A stretch of DNA of 48,486 nt. It comes from an uncultured Paracoccaceae bacterium. GTDB taxonomy: Bacteria > Pseudomonadota > Alphaproteobacteria > Rhodobacterales > Rhodobacteraceae. Each line of letters begins with the position of its first letter. Positions within the stretch are counted from its first letter, which is position 1. This document shows, one piece after another, positions 34,096-42,726 of this stretch. Under the pieces are notes generated by a model, which saw nothing but the letters and a program-made list of their open reading frames with translations, did not search any database and was not told the origin of the DNA. The position numbers and the translations under genes are program-made. The stretch lies in NCBI GenBank assembly GCA_913043905.1, contig CAJWNQ010000014.1, positions 1-48,486 on the forward strand, read 5' to 3'.

Positions 34096-34989
34096 TTAAG
34101 TTTCGAAATTAAAGTCATCAAAAAATTCCATAATAGCTTGGATGACACCATACCCGATAGAACTTTTACGAACATGAATACCAGCCTTGCGTCTTGGCAT
34201 TCCGTGCACAGTTGGACGAATGATTAGACCAGCGTCATTGATTTCTGGAGCAAGTTGTAACGGCGCTGACAATGCATATTTCCCTTGCCGTACCAGTTGG
34301 AGACCTGCATTAAATGAGGTCGTCCTGACATCAACTATAAATTGAGACAAAGACTTTGGGATAAAATATTCTTCGATTTTTTTTTCTGTTTCGTGATCAA
34401 CAGTAAAAAAAACCCAATTATAATCTTTAAGCCAAGAAGGATCTACCCTGTCTTTACTAGCATTTGGATCATCTGCCCGCAGCACGATACCGTGCTCAAC
34501 GTTAGTAACGTATTTTACATATGTTGAATCATCCAGGTTTTCCGGAGTTATAATGCCCATATAGACGTCTATAACGCTCTCACTAAGCATTTTACTCGTT
34601 GCATTATCTATATTAGTTGAAAGTTCAAAACGAATGTTTGGAAATTTCAATTTAAGGCTGCCAATCAACTTTGCTGCATAGGTTAAGTGAAATAGCGTTC
34701 CTGCGCCAAATCGAACAACGGACATTCCCGCCGACCCAATGATTTTGACTTCTTCACGGCATTGTTGGTATTCATTTTCGATTCTTTTGGCACGGGCAAA
34801 GAATGCCTGCCCTGCTGCAGTTAATGTCATCCCACGCCGATGCCGTACAAACAATTTGGCACCAAAGTCGTATTCCAGATTAGCGATACGCTTAGTAACT
34901 GAAGATTGTGTTAGACCGATTTGTACAGAAGCTTCAGTGAGATTCAAATATCTTGCAACTGCTAAAAAAGCTTCCAGATTTCGATCCAT
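34096..34989 (-). CDS. LysR-family transcriptional regulator
   Basis: Regulator of 297 residues with N-terminal helix-turn-helix (about 13-60: LTEASVQIGLTQSSVTKRI) and effector domain. It is divergent from the sulfatase-transporter operon across 114 nt, the classical LysR layout, so it probably controls that operon in response to the transported compound. ATTC-N9-GAAT at 35024-35040 is a candidate operator. Ends only 15 nt from the convergent DUF1513 gene without a visible terminator. Confidence 0.92.
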   Translation of the reverse strand: MDRNLEAFLAVARYLNLTEASVQIGLTQSSVTKRIANLEYDFGAKLFVRHRRGMTLTAAGQAFFARAKRIENEYQQCREEVKIIGSAGMSVVRFGAGTLFHLTYAAKLIGSLKLKFPNIRFELSTNIDNATSKMLSESVIDVYMGIITPENLDDSTYVKYVTNVEHGIVLRADDPNASKDRVDPSWLKDYNWVFFTVDHETEKKIEEYFIPKSLSQFIVDVRTTSFNAGLQLVRQGKYALSAPLQLAPEINDAGLIIRPTVHGMPRRKAGIHVRKSSIGYGVIQAIMEFFDDFNFET

Positions 34990-35023
34990 TAAACATTCTT
35001 TTTTTTGATGACTGACTTCTAAA

Positions 35024-35040
35024 ATTCGATTTTACAGAAT
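35024..35040. promoter_or_regulatory. Candidate LysR operator dyad
   Basis: ATTC-GATTTTACA-GAAT, a 17-bp interrupted palindrome, 64-80 bp upstream of the sulfatase start and 35 bp upstream of the LysR start. Position and form suit a LysR-type recognition site in a divergent promoter. Binding is inferred. Confidence 0.4.
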
Positions 35041-35103
35041 GTCTATTACGAGTCAAGGTAAGATAATCTGAAGTCTTAATTTTTAATTGCTTAAGGAAAA
35101 TAC

Positions 35104-36687
35104 ATGAAGACTGTTTTTGTTTTATTTGATTCACTGAATCGTCTGGCACTTGGAGCCTACGGTGGTACTACGATTTCAACACCTAACTTTGACAGGTTTT
35201 CAAAAAAAGCTGTTACCTTTGACAAACACTATGTCGGTAGCTTGCCATGTATGCCAGCACGGCGTGATATGCATACAGGCAGATTAAACTTTATGCATCG
35301 GCATTGGGGACCATTAGAACCATTTGATGAGTCTTTTGCGCGTATATTAAGCGATAACGGAATCTATTCACATCTCATCTCTGATCATCTCCATTATTTT
35401 GAAGAGGGTGGATGGGGTTATGCAAATGCTTTTGACAGCTTTGATTATATTAAAGGGCAGGAATATGACGCCTTAAAAGTGCTCGTGGCGCCCCCTATTG
35501 AACGCTACAAGGAAAAATTTGATGAGCGGCATTATTCTTTAGAAAAGCTTCCAAATGGTCCAACTCTTACTCGGGGCAACTCAGATAAAATGGCTTGGAA
35601 AAAATCACGAGCTGCAATTTCTCGCGATTTTCTTACCGAAGAGGCAGATTTTCCAACCGCGAAATGCTTTTCTGCCGCGTTTGAATTTCTTGATCTTAAC
35701 AGCGAAGCTGATGACTGGTTCTTACAGTTAGAGTGCTTTGATCCACACGAGCCATTCGTCGCACCTGAGCGCTTTAAAAAAGCATATGAACAAGGCTATA
35801 ATGGCAAAATATTAGACTGGCCAATGTATGAAAATACGTCCAACTCACCTGAAGAAACCGCAGAAATACGTGGCAACTACGCAGCATTAGTTGCGATGTG
35901 CGATGAGTATTTTGGCAAGTTATTGGATTATTTTGATGCTAATAACCTTTGGAAAGACACAACACTTGTTTTGACTACTGACCACGGCTTCTTGCTGTCT
36001 GAACACGAATGGTGGGGCAAAAATCGCATGCCGTACTATGAAGAAATCTCTCATATTCCATTAATGATATGGCATCCTGATCACGCAGACCAAGGCGACA
36101 CGCGTCGTGAGAGCTTGACACAAACATCAGACCTTATGCCAACATTTCTTGATATTTATGGTTGCTCAATACCTCCCAGCGTTACTGGCACGTCACTGTT
36201 TCCTATATTAGGACAAGACATTCCAGTACACAAAACAGTTTTACTTGGCATGTTTGCTGGACCAGTTTGCGTGACAGATGGGCAATATACCTACTTTCTC
36301 TACCCTGATGATCTAAGTGGTAAAAATCTAAATATTTATACTCTTATGCCCACACATATGCGATCGCACTTTGACATCAGCGAACTACAAACCAGCGAGA
36401 TGACTAAACCGTTTGATTTCACCAAAGGGGTACCAGTTCTAAAGATTAGACTTGATCCCAAAAATAACCAGATTGGCGCAGATGGGCACAGTTTAGGTGA
36501 CTGCAATACAGCACTTTACGACCTTACCTCAGACCCAAACCAACAAAACCCTCTTAATGCACCTGACATTGTTAATACTCTTGTTCGCAGGATTTCCCAT
36601 CATTTTGCGCAACATGACGCACCAAACGAACTCTACGCCCACTTTGGGCTTAACCCGCCACCAAGCAATCGTAAGGTGGCTACCTAA
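35104..36687 (+). CDS. Sulfatase (formylglycine type), cytoplasmic
   Basis: Sulfate-ester hydrolase of 527 residues without signal peptide. The active-site signature CMPAR at 49-53 in SLPCMPARRDMHTGR places C49 as the residue converted to formylglycine. Metal-binding candidates are D9 in LFDSLNRLALGAYGG and the later TTDHGFLLSEHEWWGKNR. The run MHRHWGPLEPFDES followed by HLISDHLHYFEEGG marks a distinct branch of the family. It is the first gene of an operon with a TctC-TctB-TctA importer, implying that an intact organic sulfate ester is imported and cleaved inside the cell. No formylglycine-generating enzyme is in the window. Confidence 0.9.
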   Translation: MKTVFVLFDSLNRLALGAYGGTTISTPNFDRFSKKAVTFDKHYVGSLPCMPARRDMHTGRLNFMHRHWGPLEPFDESFARILSDNGIYSHLISDHLHYFEEGGWGYANAFDSFDYIKGQEYDALKVLVAPPIERYKEKFDERHYSLEKLPNGPTLTRGNSDKMAWKKSRAAISRDFLTEEADFPTAKCFSAAFEFLDLNSEADDWFLQLECFDPHEPFVAPERFKKAYEQGYNGKILDWPMYENTSNSPEETAEIRGNYAALVAMCDEYFGKLLDYFDANNLWKDTTLVLTTDHGFLLSEHEWWGKNRMPYYEEISHIPLMIWHPDHADQGDTRRESLTQTSDLMPTFLDIYGCSIPPSVTGTSLFPILGQDIPVHKTVLLGMFAGPVCVTDGQYTYFLYPDDLSGKNLNIYTLMPTHMRSHFDISELQTSEMTKPFDFTKGVPVLKIRLDPKNNQIGADGHSLGDCNTALYDLTSDPNQQNPLNAPDIVNTLVRRISHHFAQHDAPNELYAHFGLNPPPSNRKVAT

Positions 36688-36719
36688 ACTAAATAATTTA
36701 ATTCAACTGGAGAGAAATT

Positions 36720-37721
36720 ATGAAATTTTTTAGAAAAATACGAACAGGTTTAGCAACTGTTGCCATCGTTACAATTGGAGCAAATGCAGCACTTGCAGAT
36801 TTTCCAGAGCGCACTATTGAGATAATTCATCCTTGGGGCCCAGGTAAAGCGATGGCAGTAAGCCAACTTATTGCACAAGCAATGGGCGACGAACTTGGCG
36901 TAGACATGCCAGTAATTTCCACACCAGGTGCTGCTGGTACAAAAGCACAAATCACCGCAATGGCACGGCCCGCTGATGGTTACACAATCTTTGATGGTTA
37001 TGTGGCTCCATTGGTTTTGCAACCAGTTTTGGGCAACGCAGACTGGAATTATAGCGATTTTAAACCACTTCAAGCTGCCGTATCAAACGCATTTTCAATT
37101 GGTGGTCGAATTGGCGAAACCCGTTGGTCAAACTTTGAGGAGATGATGGCTTATGGTCAAGCTCACCCAGGTAAGTTACGCTATTCATCAGGGTCAAGAA
37201 ATAATTTGCCCCATATGGTTATAGCAAAAGCACTACAATCCTATAATGTTGTTGCGCAGAATATTCCATATTCTCAGGATGGAAACGCAATTAAAGATCT
37301 TAAAAGTGGCGTTCTCGATTTTGCATTTGTGAATGTTGGCAACTATATTCAAGATAAATCTGCTTTCAACATTTTATTGGTTCTTTCCGAACTTGACGGA
37401 GCAAAAGCATCCTATGACGGTGCTCCAAACATCATTGATCTGAGTGTTGACCTTGGTCTTTCTGGCTTGGCTCCAATGGGTTGGACTTGGTGGATCGTTA
37501 ACGCAGACACACCTGATGATGTAGCAGACAAACTGCGCGATGCAATGGCAGCAGCCATGGCACGACCTGATGTTCGCGCAGCCATTGAGGCAGTTGGGTT
37601 TGTACCTCTTGATTGGAACCATTCAGAATATAACGATATCGTCGGCCCAGTTGCTGCTCAACTTGGGGCCATGGGCAATGCGTTGAAGTGGGAAGTCGAA
37701 GAACTCGGCAAACTTAACTAA
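36720..37721 (+). CDS. Tripartite tricarboxylate transporter substrate-binding protein (TctC-like)
   Basis: Periplasmic receptor of 333 residues. The signal peptide ends after AALA (about residue 27), followed by FPERTIEIIHPWGPGKAMA, the canonical start of the Bug/TctC fold. STPGAAGTKAQITAMARPADGYTI and PGKLRYSSGSRNNLPHMV are further family strings. The ATG has GGAGAG about 8 nt upstream. It lies 32 nt after the sulfatase and 13 nt before TctB. The conserved AsxGlx pattern that binds carboxylates is less clear, so the ligand could be a sulfate ester with a carboxyl group. Confidence 0.92.
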   Translation: MKFFRKIRTGLATVAIVTIGANAALADFPERTIEIIHPWGPGKAMAVSQLIAQAMGDELGVDMPVISTPGAAGTKAQITAMARPADGYTIFDGYVAPLVLQPVLGNADWNYSDFKPLQAAVSNAFSIGGRIGETRWSNFEEMMAYGQAHPGKLRYSSGSRNNLPHMVIAKALQSYNVVAQNIPYSQDGNAIKDLKSGVLDFAFVNVGNYIQDKSAFNILLVLSELDGAKASYDGAPNIIDLSVDLGLSGLAPMGWTWWIVNADTPDDVADKLRDAMAAAMARPDVRAAIEAVGFVPLDWNHSEYNDIVGPVAAQLGAMGNALKWEVEELGKLN

Positions 37722-37734
37722 TAAATACGATCTC

Positions 37735-38232
37735 ATGGTAATAAACGCAAAATTCTTAAATTGGCTCGTAACTGCATTTTTTGCTGTTATTATTGCAATA
37801 GTCTTTCAACAAATCGCAACGTCAATGACTGAACAAGGGATCGCCAGCGGCGGTCCCTACAATAATGGCGCAGCTTATCCACGCTCTATCTCTATTGCAA
37901 TTATGATCCTAGTAGCTGGTCAAATCTTTGTGGATCAATTCATTGCAAGCAACGCTCAAAAAGAAAGTAATCTGCACACGATCAGAGACCTGCGTCGTCC
38001 AGCGATGCTGCTTATAATATTTGCGGTTTATCTTGGGTTATTAAAATTTCTTGGCTATCATCTGACAACCACACCACTCATTTTTATAATTATGTTAATT
38101 TGTGGTGCCCGCAGCATCATAAAACTACTATTCGTTGCTATTCTAGTAGCATTCTCTTTTGCCTTTATTTTTGAAGAATTTCTCAGTGTCGTCCTTCCAG
38201 GCGGTATTTTTAGCTTTAATATTCCTTGGTAG
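37735..38232 (+). CDS. Tripartite tricarboxylate transporter small membrane subunit (TctB-like)
   Basis: Small membrane subunit, 165 residues with four hydrophobic segments (about 8-25, 51-70, 83-102 and 112-150). RRPAMLLIIFAVYLGLLKFLGY is typical of TctB. It forms the membrane complex with TctA. Length is normal for the family, and the gene ends 7 nt before the TctA start. Confidence 0.85.
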   Translation: MVINAKFLNWLVTAFFAVIIAIVFQQIATSMTEQGIASGGPYNNGAAYPRSISIAIMILVAGQIFVDQFIASNAQKESNLHTIRDLRRPAMLLIIFAVYLGLLKFLGYHLTTTPLIFIIMLICGARSIIKLLFVAILVAFSFAFIFEEFLSVVLPGGIFSFNIPW

Positions 38233-38239
38233 GTTCACA

Positions 38240-39751
38240 ATGCTTCTTGAGTCTTTAACAGCAGGATTTGATCTGTTTTTCACACCACTGGCCATTGGCC
38301 TCACATTTATTGGTATTCTTATTGGATTACTGGTGGGGGCTTTGCCTGGCCTTGGCCCACTGATGGGAATTATTTTGTTGCTACCCGTTGCAATCTCCTT
38401 GCCACCTATTGCTGCAATGGGATTTTTAATTGCAATTTTTGTGGGTGGATCATGCGGCGGTTCAATTTCAGCTATTCTGCTCCGCATACCTGGCACACCT
38501 TTAGCTGCCGCAACTCTTTTTGATGGCTATCCCATGGCCCAAAATGGGCGTGCCTCGGACGCCATTGGAATCGCAATCACTTCTTCTGCCATTGGGGGAC
38601 TGATCGGTGGTATTGTTTTGATTATAGGCTCACCAATTCTTGCACGGTTCGCCAGCGGCTTTGCTCCCCCAGAATATGCGATGCTTGCTATTACAGGACT
38701 TTTTGCTATTGCAATCATCTCAGGTGGTTCACTGTTCAAAGGACTAACTTCTGGATGTTTAGGTCTACTATTAGCTACCATCGGCACTGATGAATTCTCA
38801 ACTGGTTACAGGTTTACTTTTGACTCTTATCATATGTTAAATGGTTTCCATATAGTTGCCGTTGTTGTTGGGCTATTTGCAGTTTCTGAGATGGCCCTCC
38901 AAATTATGGGTCGCGACTTACTCAAGATACCTGATGTCAAAGTCGCCCGTCCCGGTTTTAGATCTATCTTTCTCACATTAAGACATTGGAAAAATTTGCT
39001 TAGATCATCCAGTATCGGCGTCTTCTTTGGGGCCTTGCCAGGCGCTGGAGGCGTTATTAGCTCATTCACGTCCTATGCAATTGCTAAAGCTTGGTCCAAA
39101 CCAGAAGAAAAATACGGCGAAGGGGCGGAAGGCGGGGTCGTTTCAGTTGAAAGCGCAAACAACGCGACTGTAGGAGGCACACTCGTTCCCACACTAGCGC
39201 TCGGCATTCCCGGTGATGCATCTTCAGCAATGCTTCTGGGGGCATTGCTTATCTTAGGGTTTATTCCCGGACCAATTTTATTTGAACAACAACCTGAAAT
39301 TGTTAGTGGCCTGTTCATGGTCTATATGGCTTCGAATGTCTTTTTATTGATTGCAGGTCTTCTGGTGACACCTCTTTTTGTGTATGTACTGCGTATTCCC
39401 AAATTCTATTTGATCCCTATTGTTTTACTGCTTTGCTCAATCGGGACATTCGCCCTGCAAGCTTCGGTCTTTGATCTCATGGTCATGCTTGGATTTGGAT
39501 TAGTTGGAATATTATTTCGTGCAACAAACTATCCATTGTCACCAATCGTTATCGGCTTGATCTTGGGGCCAGTCCTTGAAAACAACCTACGCCGCGCTTT
39601 ACTCATTTCTCAAGATGGATACTGGATCTTCGTTGAGCGTCCAGTATCAGCCGTATTGGTGACTATTAACATTGCATTGGTCATTGGTGGAATTTGGTAT
39701 GCTCTTCAAAAGATGCATATTAAGCGCACTGGAAATGACTCAGGTGCCTGA
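38240..39751 (+). CDS. Tripartite tricarboxylate transporter large permease (TctA-like)
   Basis: Twelve-span permease of 503 residues starting MLLESLTAGFDLFFTP; AGG stands 6-7 nt before this ATG. The two repeated motifs of TctA are present: GALPGLGPLMGIILLLP near the N-terminus with GGSISAILLRIPGTP, and their second-half counterparts GALPGAGGVISSFTSY and TLVPTLALGIPGDASSA. A longer in-frame start inside TctB has no support. It imports the compound recognised by the adjacent receptor using the ion gradient. Confidence 0.93.
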   Translation: MLLESLTAGFDLFFTPLAIGLTFIGILIGLLVGALPGLGPLMGIILLLPVAISLPPIAAMGFLIAIFVGGSCGGSISAILLRIPGTPLAAATLFDGYPMAQNGRASDAIGIAITSSAIGGLIGGIVLIIGSPILARFASGFAPPEYAMLAITGLFAIAIISGGSLFKGLTSGCLGLLLATIGTDEFSTGYRFTFDSYHMLNGFHIVAVVVGLFAVSEMALQIMGRDLLKIPDVKVARPGFRSIFLTLRHWKNLLRSSSIGVFFGALPGAGGVISSFTSYAIAKAWSKPEEKYGEGAEGGVVSVESANNATVGGTLVPTLALGIPGDASSAMLLGALLILGFIPGPILFEQQPEIVSGLFMVYMASNVFLLIAGLLVTPLFVYVLRIPKFYLIPIVLLLCSIGTFALQASVFDLMVMLGFGLVGILFRATNYPLSPIVIGLILGPVLENNLRRALLISQDGYWIFVERPVSAVLVTINIALVIGGIWYALQKMHIKRTGNDSGA

Positions 39752-39783
39752 TGATAAAAATATAAGATTTCAATCATTGTAAA

Positions 39784-39812
39784 ATGTTTTAAGTTTTCAT
39801 TAGCTAAAACAT
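39784..39812. terminator. Possible bidirectional terminator hairpin
   Basis: ATGTTTTA (39784-39791) and TAAAACAT (39805-39812) pair across a 13-nt loop in the 76-nt gap between the convergent TctA and 63-residue genes. The stem is AT-only and there is no clear U-run, so confidence is low. Confidence 0.3.
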
Positions 39813-39827
39813 AATTAAGTAGAAATT

Positions 39828-40019
39828 TTACTGGCCAGGGACAGTGGTAGAAATTTCATTAAGTAAGTTGCCGCAAAAACCACCGGAAGCAGAAAACCCC
39901 GAGCCAAAGGCAACAAGAGGTGGCGACTGGTATGGATTTGGTGGTGTCACCCATATATCGATACCAACAAGAATAAAAAGACCAGCCAAAGCAATAGTAC
40001 TAGTAAGTCCACGTGTCAT
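39828..40019 (-). CDS. Small membrane protein of 63 residues, partner of the YeeE-like transporter
   Basis: Starts MTRGLTSTIALAGLFILVG at an ATG that overlaps the YeeE-like stop as TAATG (40019). One hydrophobic segment covers residues 7-24, then a Pro/Gly-rich tail with SASGGFCGNLLNE containing one Cys. Translational coupling and position at the end of the rhodanese-YeeE operon make it a real gene. No family recognised; a small accessory or sulfur-relay component of the transporter is a guess. Confidence 0.6.
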   Translation of the reverse strand: MTRGLTSTIALAGLFILVGIDIWVTPPNPYQSPPLVAFGSGFSASGGFCGNLLNEISTTVPGQ

Positions 40020-41149
40020 TAACTTGGCTCCAACCCAACAAAAAACCTGATGCGAATGCCTAGAAAAGCGCCCATAAAAGCAGCAATAAACCAAACCCAC
40101 CCATGCAGGCTACCGGTCGAAATACCAGAAAAGAATGCACCGACATTACAACCAAAAGCCAGTCGTGAAGCATATCCAAGAGCAAGACCCGCCACAATTA
40201 CAGCAAACCATGTTCTTAACGGATAAGATGGCACTGGCTGCGATAAATCACGGTTGCGCCAAACTGAAACACCAACTGCTCCAATGACCATACCAATATT
40301 GGTTAAAGATGTATAATCAGTCAACACACTGGAATTAAGCCTGCCAACCGAACTAGACGCCGCCCAAAATATAGAACTAGATATATCAAAACCAAGCATA
40401 ACTGCGCCTTTTGCGGCCCATAACCCAAGTCCATACACGACGCCCCAAGGCTGCCCTGCAACCAAAAGATTACAAATAGCGAGCACTGCTATAAGAATAG
40501 CTGCTATTATGTAGCGTCGTGGCAGACCTCTTGAGCCTTTTTTACCCAGCATAAAAAATATACCTGCCGTAACAATTAACCCTATCAATGTAGCAACTAA
40601 CCCAGTCCCCCCTTTCAGCGTTATGATTGGAAGCGTACCAAGATCAGTCCACCAGAAGATATGATAAGCGCCAGCAAAGCTACCTAAAGCAAAGAATGGC
40701 AAAGCTACTAGACTGACTGGGTTGCCTGAACCTGCGTTTACCAGTGTTCCAGATCCACACCCTAAAATAATTTGCATTGCAGCACCAAATACGAAAGCAC
40801 CACCGATCATCGCCCAACCAATTGGAGCCTGAGCACCACTCAATTCAGTTGGGTGCGCAGCAAGCATTGGTATTGCTACGCAAGCAACTAAACCAATTGC
40901 CAATAGTTGGGCCAGTATTCCCGCTGGTTCACGGTGCAAAATCATCGCACGCCAAGGCCCTGCAAAACCAAACCTAAGCCCTTCTAAGACAACACCAAAG
41001 CCAAAACCGGCCAACAGCATGATTCCAAATCGCACCCCAGAAAATAGTGATACAAGAACAACAAGTATAAGGGCGGTTAAAATCAATGCTATCCGAAAAA
41101 GTACCATACGCATCATGAAATCTGCGCTTGGTACTCTTAGTATCCTCAA
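40019..41149 (-). CDS. YeeE/YedE (TsuA-like) thiosulfate/sulfur transporter
   Basis: Integral membrane protein of up to 376 residues with about nine or ten spans. Characteristic Cys motifs are visible: GCGSGT with C131 and FGCNVGAFFSG with C334, matching the conserved cysteines that pass thiosulfate in TsuA. The first conserved-Cys segment of the family appears here as RFGFAGPWRAM, with no Cys. Start: a TTG at 41149 overlaps the rhodanese stop (TTGA) and has AGG about 7 nt before it; ATG codons at 41116 and 41113 are alternatives. Coupled to a periplasmic rhodanese, it probably imports sulfane or thiosulfate sulfur. Confidence 0.85.
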   Translation of the reverse strand: MRILRVPSADFMMRMVLFRIALILTALILVVLVSLFSGVRFGIMLLAGFGFGVVLEGLRFGFAGPWRAMILHREPAGILAQLLAIGLVACVAIPMLAAHPTELSGAQAPIGWAMIGGAFVFGAAMQIILGCGSGTLVNAGSGNPVSLVALPFFALGSFAGAYHIFWWTDLGTLPIITLKGGTGLVATLIGLIVTAGIFFMLGKKGSRGLPRRYIIAAILIAVLAICNLLVAGQPWGVVYGLGLWAAKGAVMLGFDISSSIFWAASSSVGRLNSSVLTDYTSLTNIGMVIGAVGVSVWRNRDLSQPVPSYPLRTWFAVIVAGLALGYASRLAFGCNVGAFFSGISTGSLHGWVWFIAAFMGAFLGIRIRFFVGLEPS

Positions 41150-42075
41150 CTTTTGCCTGTCAATTTATTAAATAAATTACGGATTATACTAGGCTGATTT
41201 TTCATTTTACCATCTGTTTTGGAGTATTCTACCATCGAACCTGGGTAAAGCTTCACGTTTGCAATACCAGCGACTTCAGACATAGCAAACCAATCAGTGG
41301 CCGCCCAGTGGCCTGTGTTACAAAAAGAAACAACCGCATCACCAGCTTTAATTCCTAGGGTTGATTTCAAAGATACATCATCAATGCTGTGTTTCAGCAC
41401 CGCTGTTCCAGAATTAAAAAATTCAGTATAAGGCAAGTTTTGCGCTTTAGGCAATGTACCCGGTCGTGCAGCAGCTTTATGTGCTTTTTCTCCCACAAAA
41501 AACGCTGGTGTGCGTGCATCAATGAGCTTTCCCGGTATATCACCTGAGACCATCTGTGTGATCTCGTCTACACTTACAGACCAAGTGTTATTCCAAGTAA
41601 TGTCAAGTTGGGTTGGTTTTGGAGCTATCACCACTGTGGATAATGGCAAACCTGCATTCGTCCAAGCAAGCAAGCCACCGTTCAAAACAGATAATTCTGT
41701 AAAGCCAGAGCTTTTTAACGTCCAATAGACACGAGCAGCAGCCCCAAAATCGGTATCATCATCCCCATGTGAGACTATCACAATAGCACTTGATTGCTCC
41801 AATCCTGAAGCTTCATAAACAGCTTCAAGCTGCATTATTGGTGGAACCTGTCCAGGGTTTTCTACTGGACCACGGAACAAATTATAAGGTGCTGCAACTG
41901 CACCCTCAATGTGTCCTAGCTGGAAACCCTTGGCACGAATGTCCAAAATGAGTGGGTTTTTAGTCATAGAAGCTAATTCTGATGGTGTAATTAGCGGGCT
42001 TAGATCACCAGAAAAGGCTGGTGCTGACCAAAGCCCAACGAAGCTAACTAGAATTATTTTGAAGAATTTATTCAT
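41146..42075 (-). CDS. Periplasmic tandem-domain rhodanese (sulfurtransferase)
   Basis: Exported sulfurtransferase of 309 residues. The signal peptide ends after PAFSG region (about residue 22). Two rhodanese domains follow: the N-terminal one (about 28-145) has LILDIRAKGFQLGHIEGAV but no active Cys; the C-terminal one (about 165-290) has C252 in SFCNTGHWA, the persulfide-forming residue and the only Cys in the protein. That is the normal arrangement for tandem rhodaneses. It is the first gene of the operon with the YeeE-like transporter, so it may hand sulfur to it or take it from periplasmic donors. Confidence 0.9.
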   Translation of the reverse strand: MNKFFKIILVSFVGLWSAPAFSGDLSPLITPSELASMTKNPLILDIRAKGFQLGHIEGAVAAPYNLFRGPVENPGQVPPIMQLEAVYEASGLEQSSAIVIVSHGDDDTDFGAAARVYWTLKSSGFTELSVLNGGLLAWTNAGLPLSTVVIAPKPTQLDITWNNTWSVSVDEITQMVSGDIPGKLIDARTPAFFVGEKAHKAAARPGTLPKAQNLPYTEFFNSGTAVLKHSIDDVSLKSTLGIKAGDAVVSFCNTGHWAATDWFAMSEVAGIANVKLYPGSMVEYSKTDGKMKNQPSIIRNLFNKLTGKS

Positions 42076-42633
42076 TATCTATTATTTCCTAATTTTAAAA
42101 TATAATTCTCTAATAATTATAAAATTAACATATTCAAGGAAAATAAATAACTTATATTAATATAAAAAGAAATATTATTCTAAATAATTACTCTAAATAA
42201 TAATCACAATCTTAATATAGAGACTCTTTTAAGACATAAGTTACTTTAATTATTCCAAAGTAGAAAACCACTTTTATTTAACAAAGAGTGGAATATCTAT
42301 GAGTTGTTTGCTTGATGCCTAATTCCATCAATAAAAAGCTGCAAAAATCACCATTAATAAAGCAAATTGAAACTGCCTTTTATCGAAACAACTTCATCGG
42401 ACTTTGATCAGCTTTTTAACGATTTCGTCGATGTTGCAGTCGCAAACAGGGGCTTTAATTGAAATACTTGACTGCCTACCCACAACAGTCAGCGCGTTTT
42501 ATACGGTGACAAACCAAATTTGACGCAAAATTGGATTTAAAAAAATTCCACAAAGAGCTTCACTAGCCCTTTTAGACGCAAAATATTATTTAATGATGCG
42601 CGCATCATATAACATCTTAGTTCAAATCATAAA
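42076..42633. pseudogene. Gene-free stretch with possible decayed coding fragments
   Basis: About 560 nt without an intact gene. From 42315 a 30-codon frame reads MPNSINKKLQKSPLIKQIET and on, ending at 42407; a second coding-like stretch continues in another frame at 42364-42462 (DFDQLFNDFVDVAVANRGF), and a third in a further frame at about 42545-42637 (QRASLALLDAKYYLMMRASY). The decamer GACGCAAAAT occurs at 42522-42531 and 42575-42584. This looks like a frameshifted gene remnant, family not recognised; chance frames are possible. The left part must hold the rhodanese promoter. Confidence 0.3.
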
Positions 42634-42667
42634 ATAAATCTTTGCAATATATATTGCAAAGATTTAT
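42634..42667. promoter_or_regulatory. 34-bp perfect palindrome, candidate RpiR operator
   Basis: The half-site ATAAATCTTTGCAATAT (42634-42650) is followed directly by its exact reverse complement (42651-42667). It is 60-93 bp upstream of the RpiR gene start. A partial third half-site, TTATATTGCATAA, lies at about 42679-42691. A perfect dyad of this length is most likely the operator of the adjacent RpiR regulator; as RNA it would also form a strong hairpin. Confidence 0.7.
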
Positions 42668-42726
42668 AATTATGCTATTTATATTGCATAACTTAATAAT
42701 AGCTCAATAAAAAGGTCTGTGACTTA

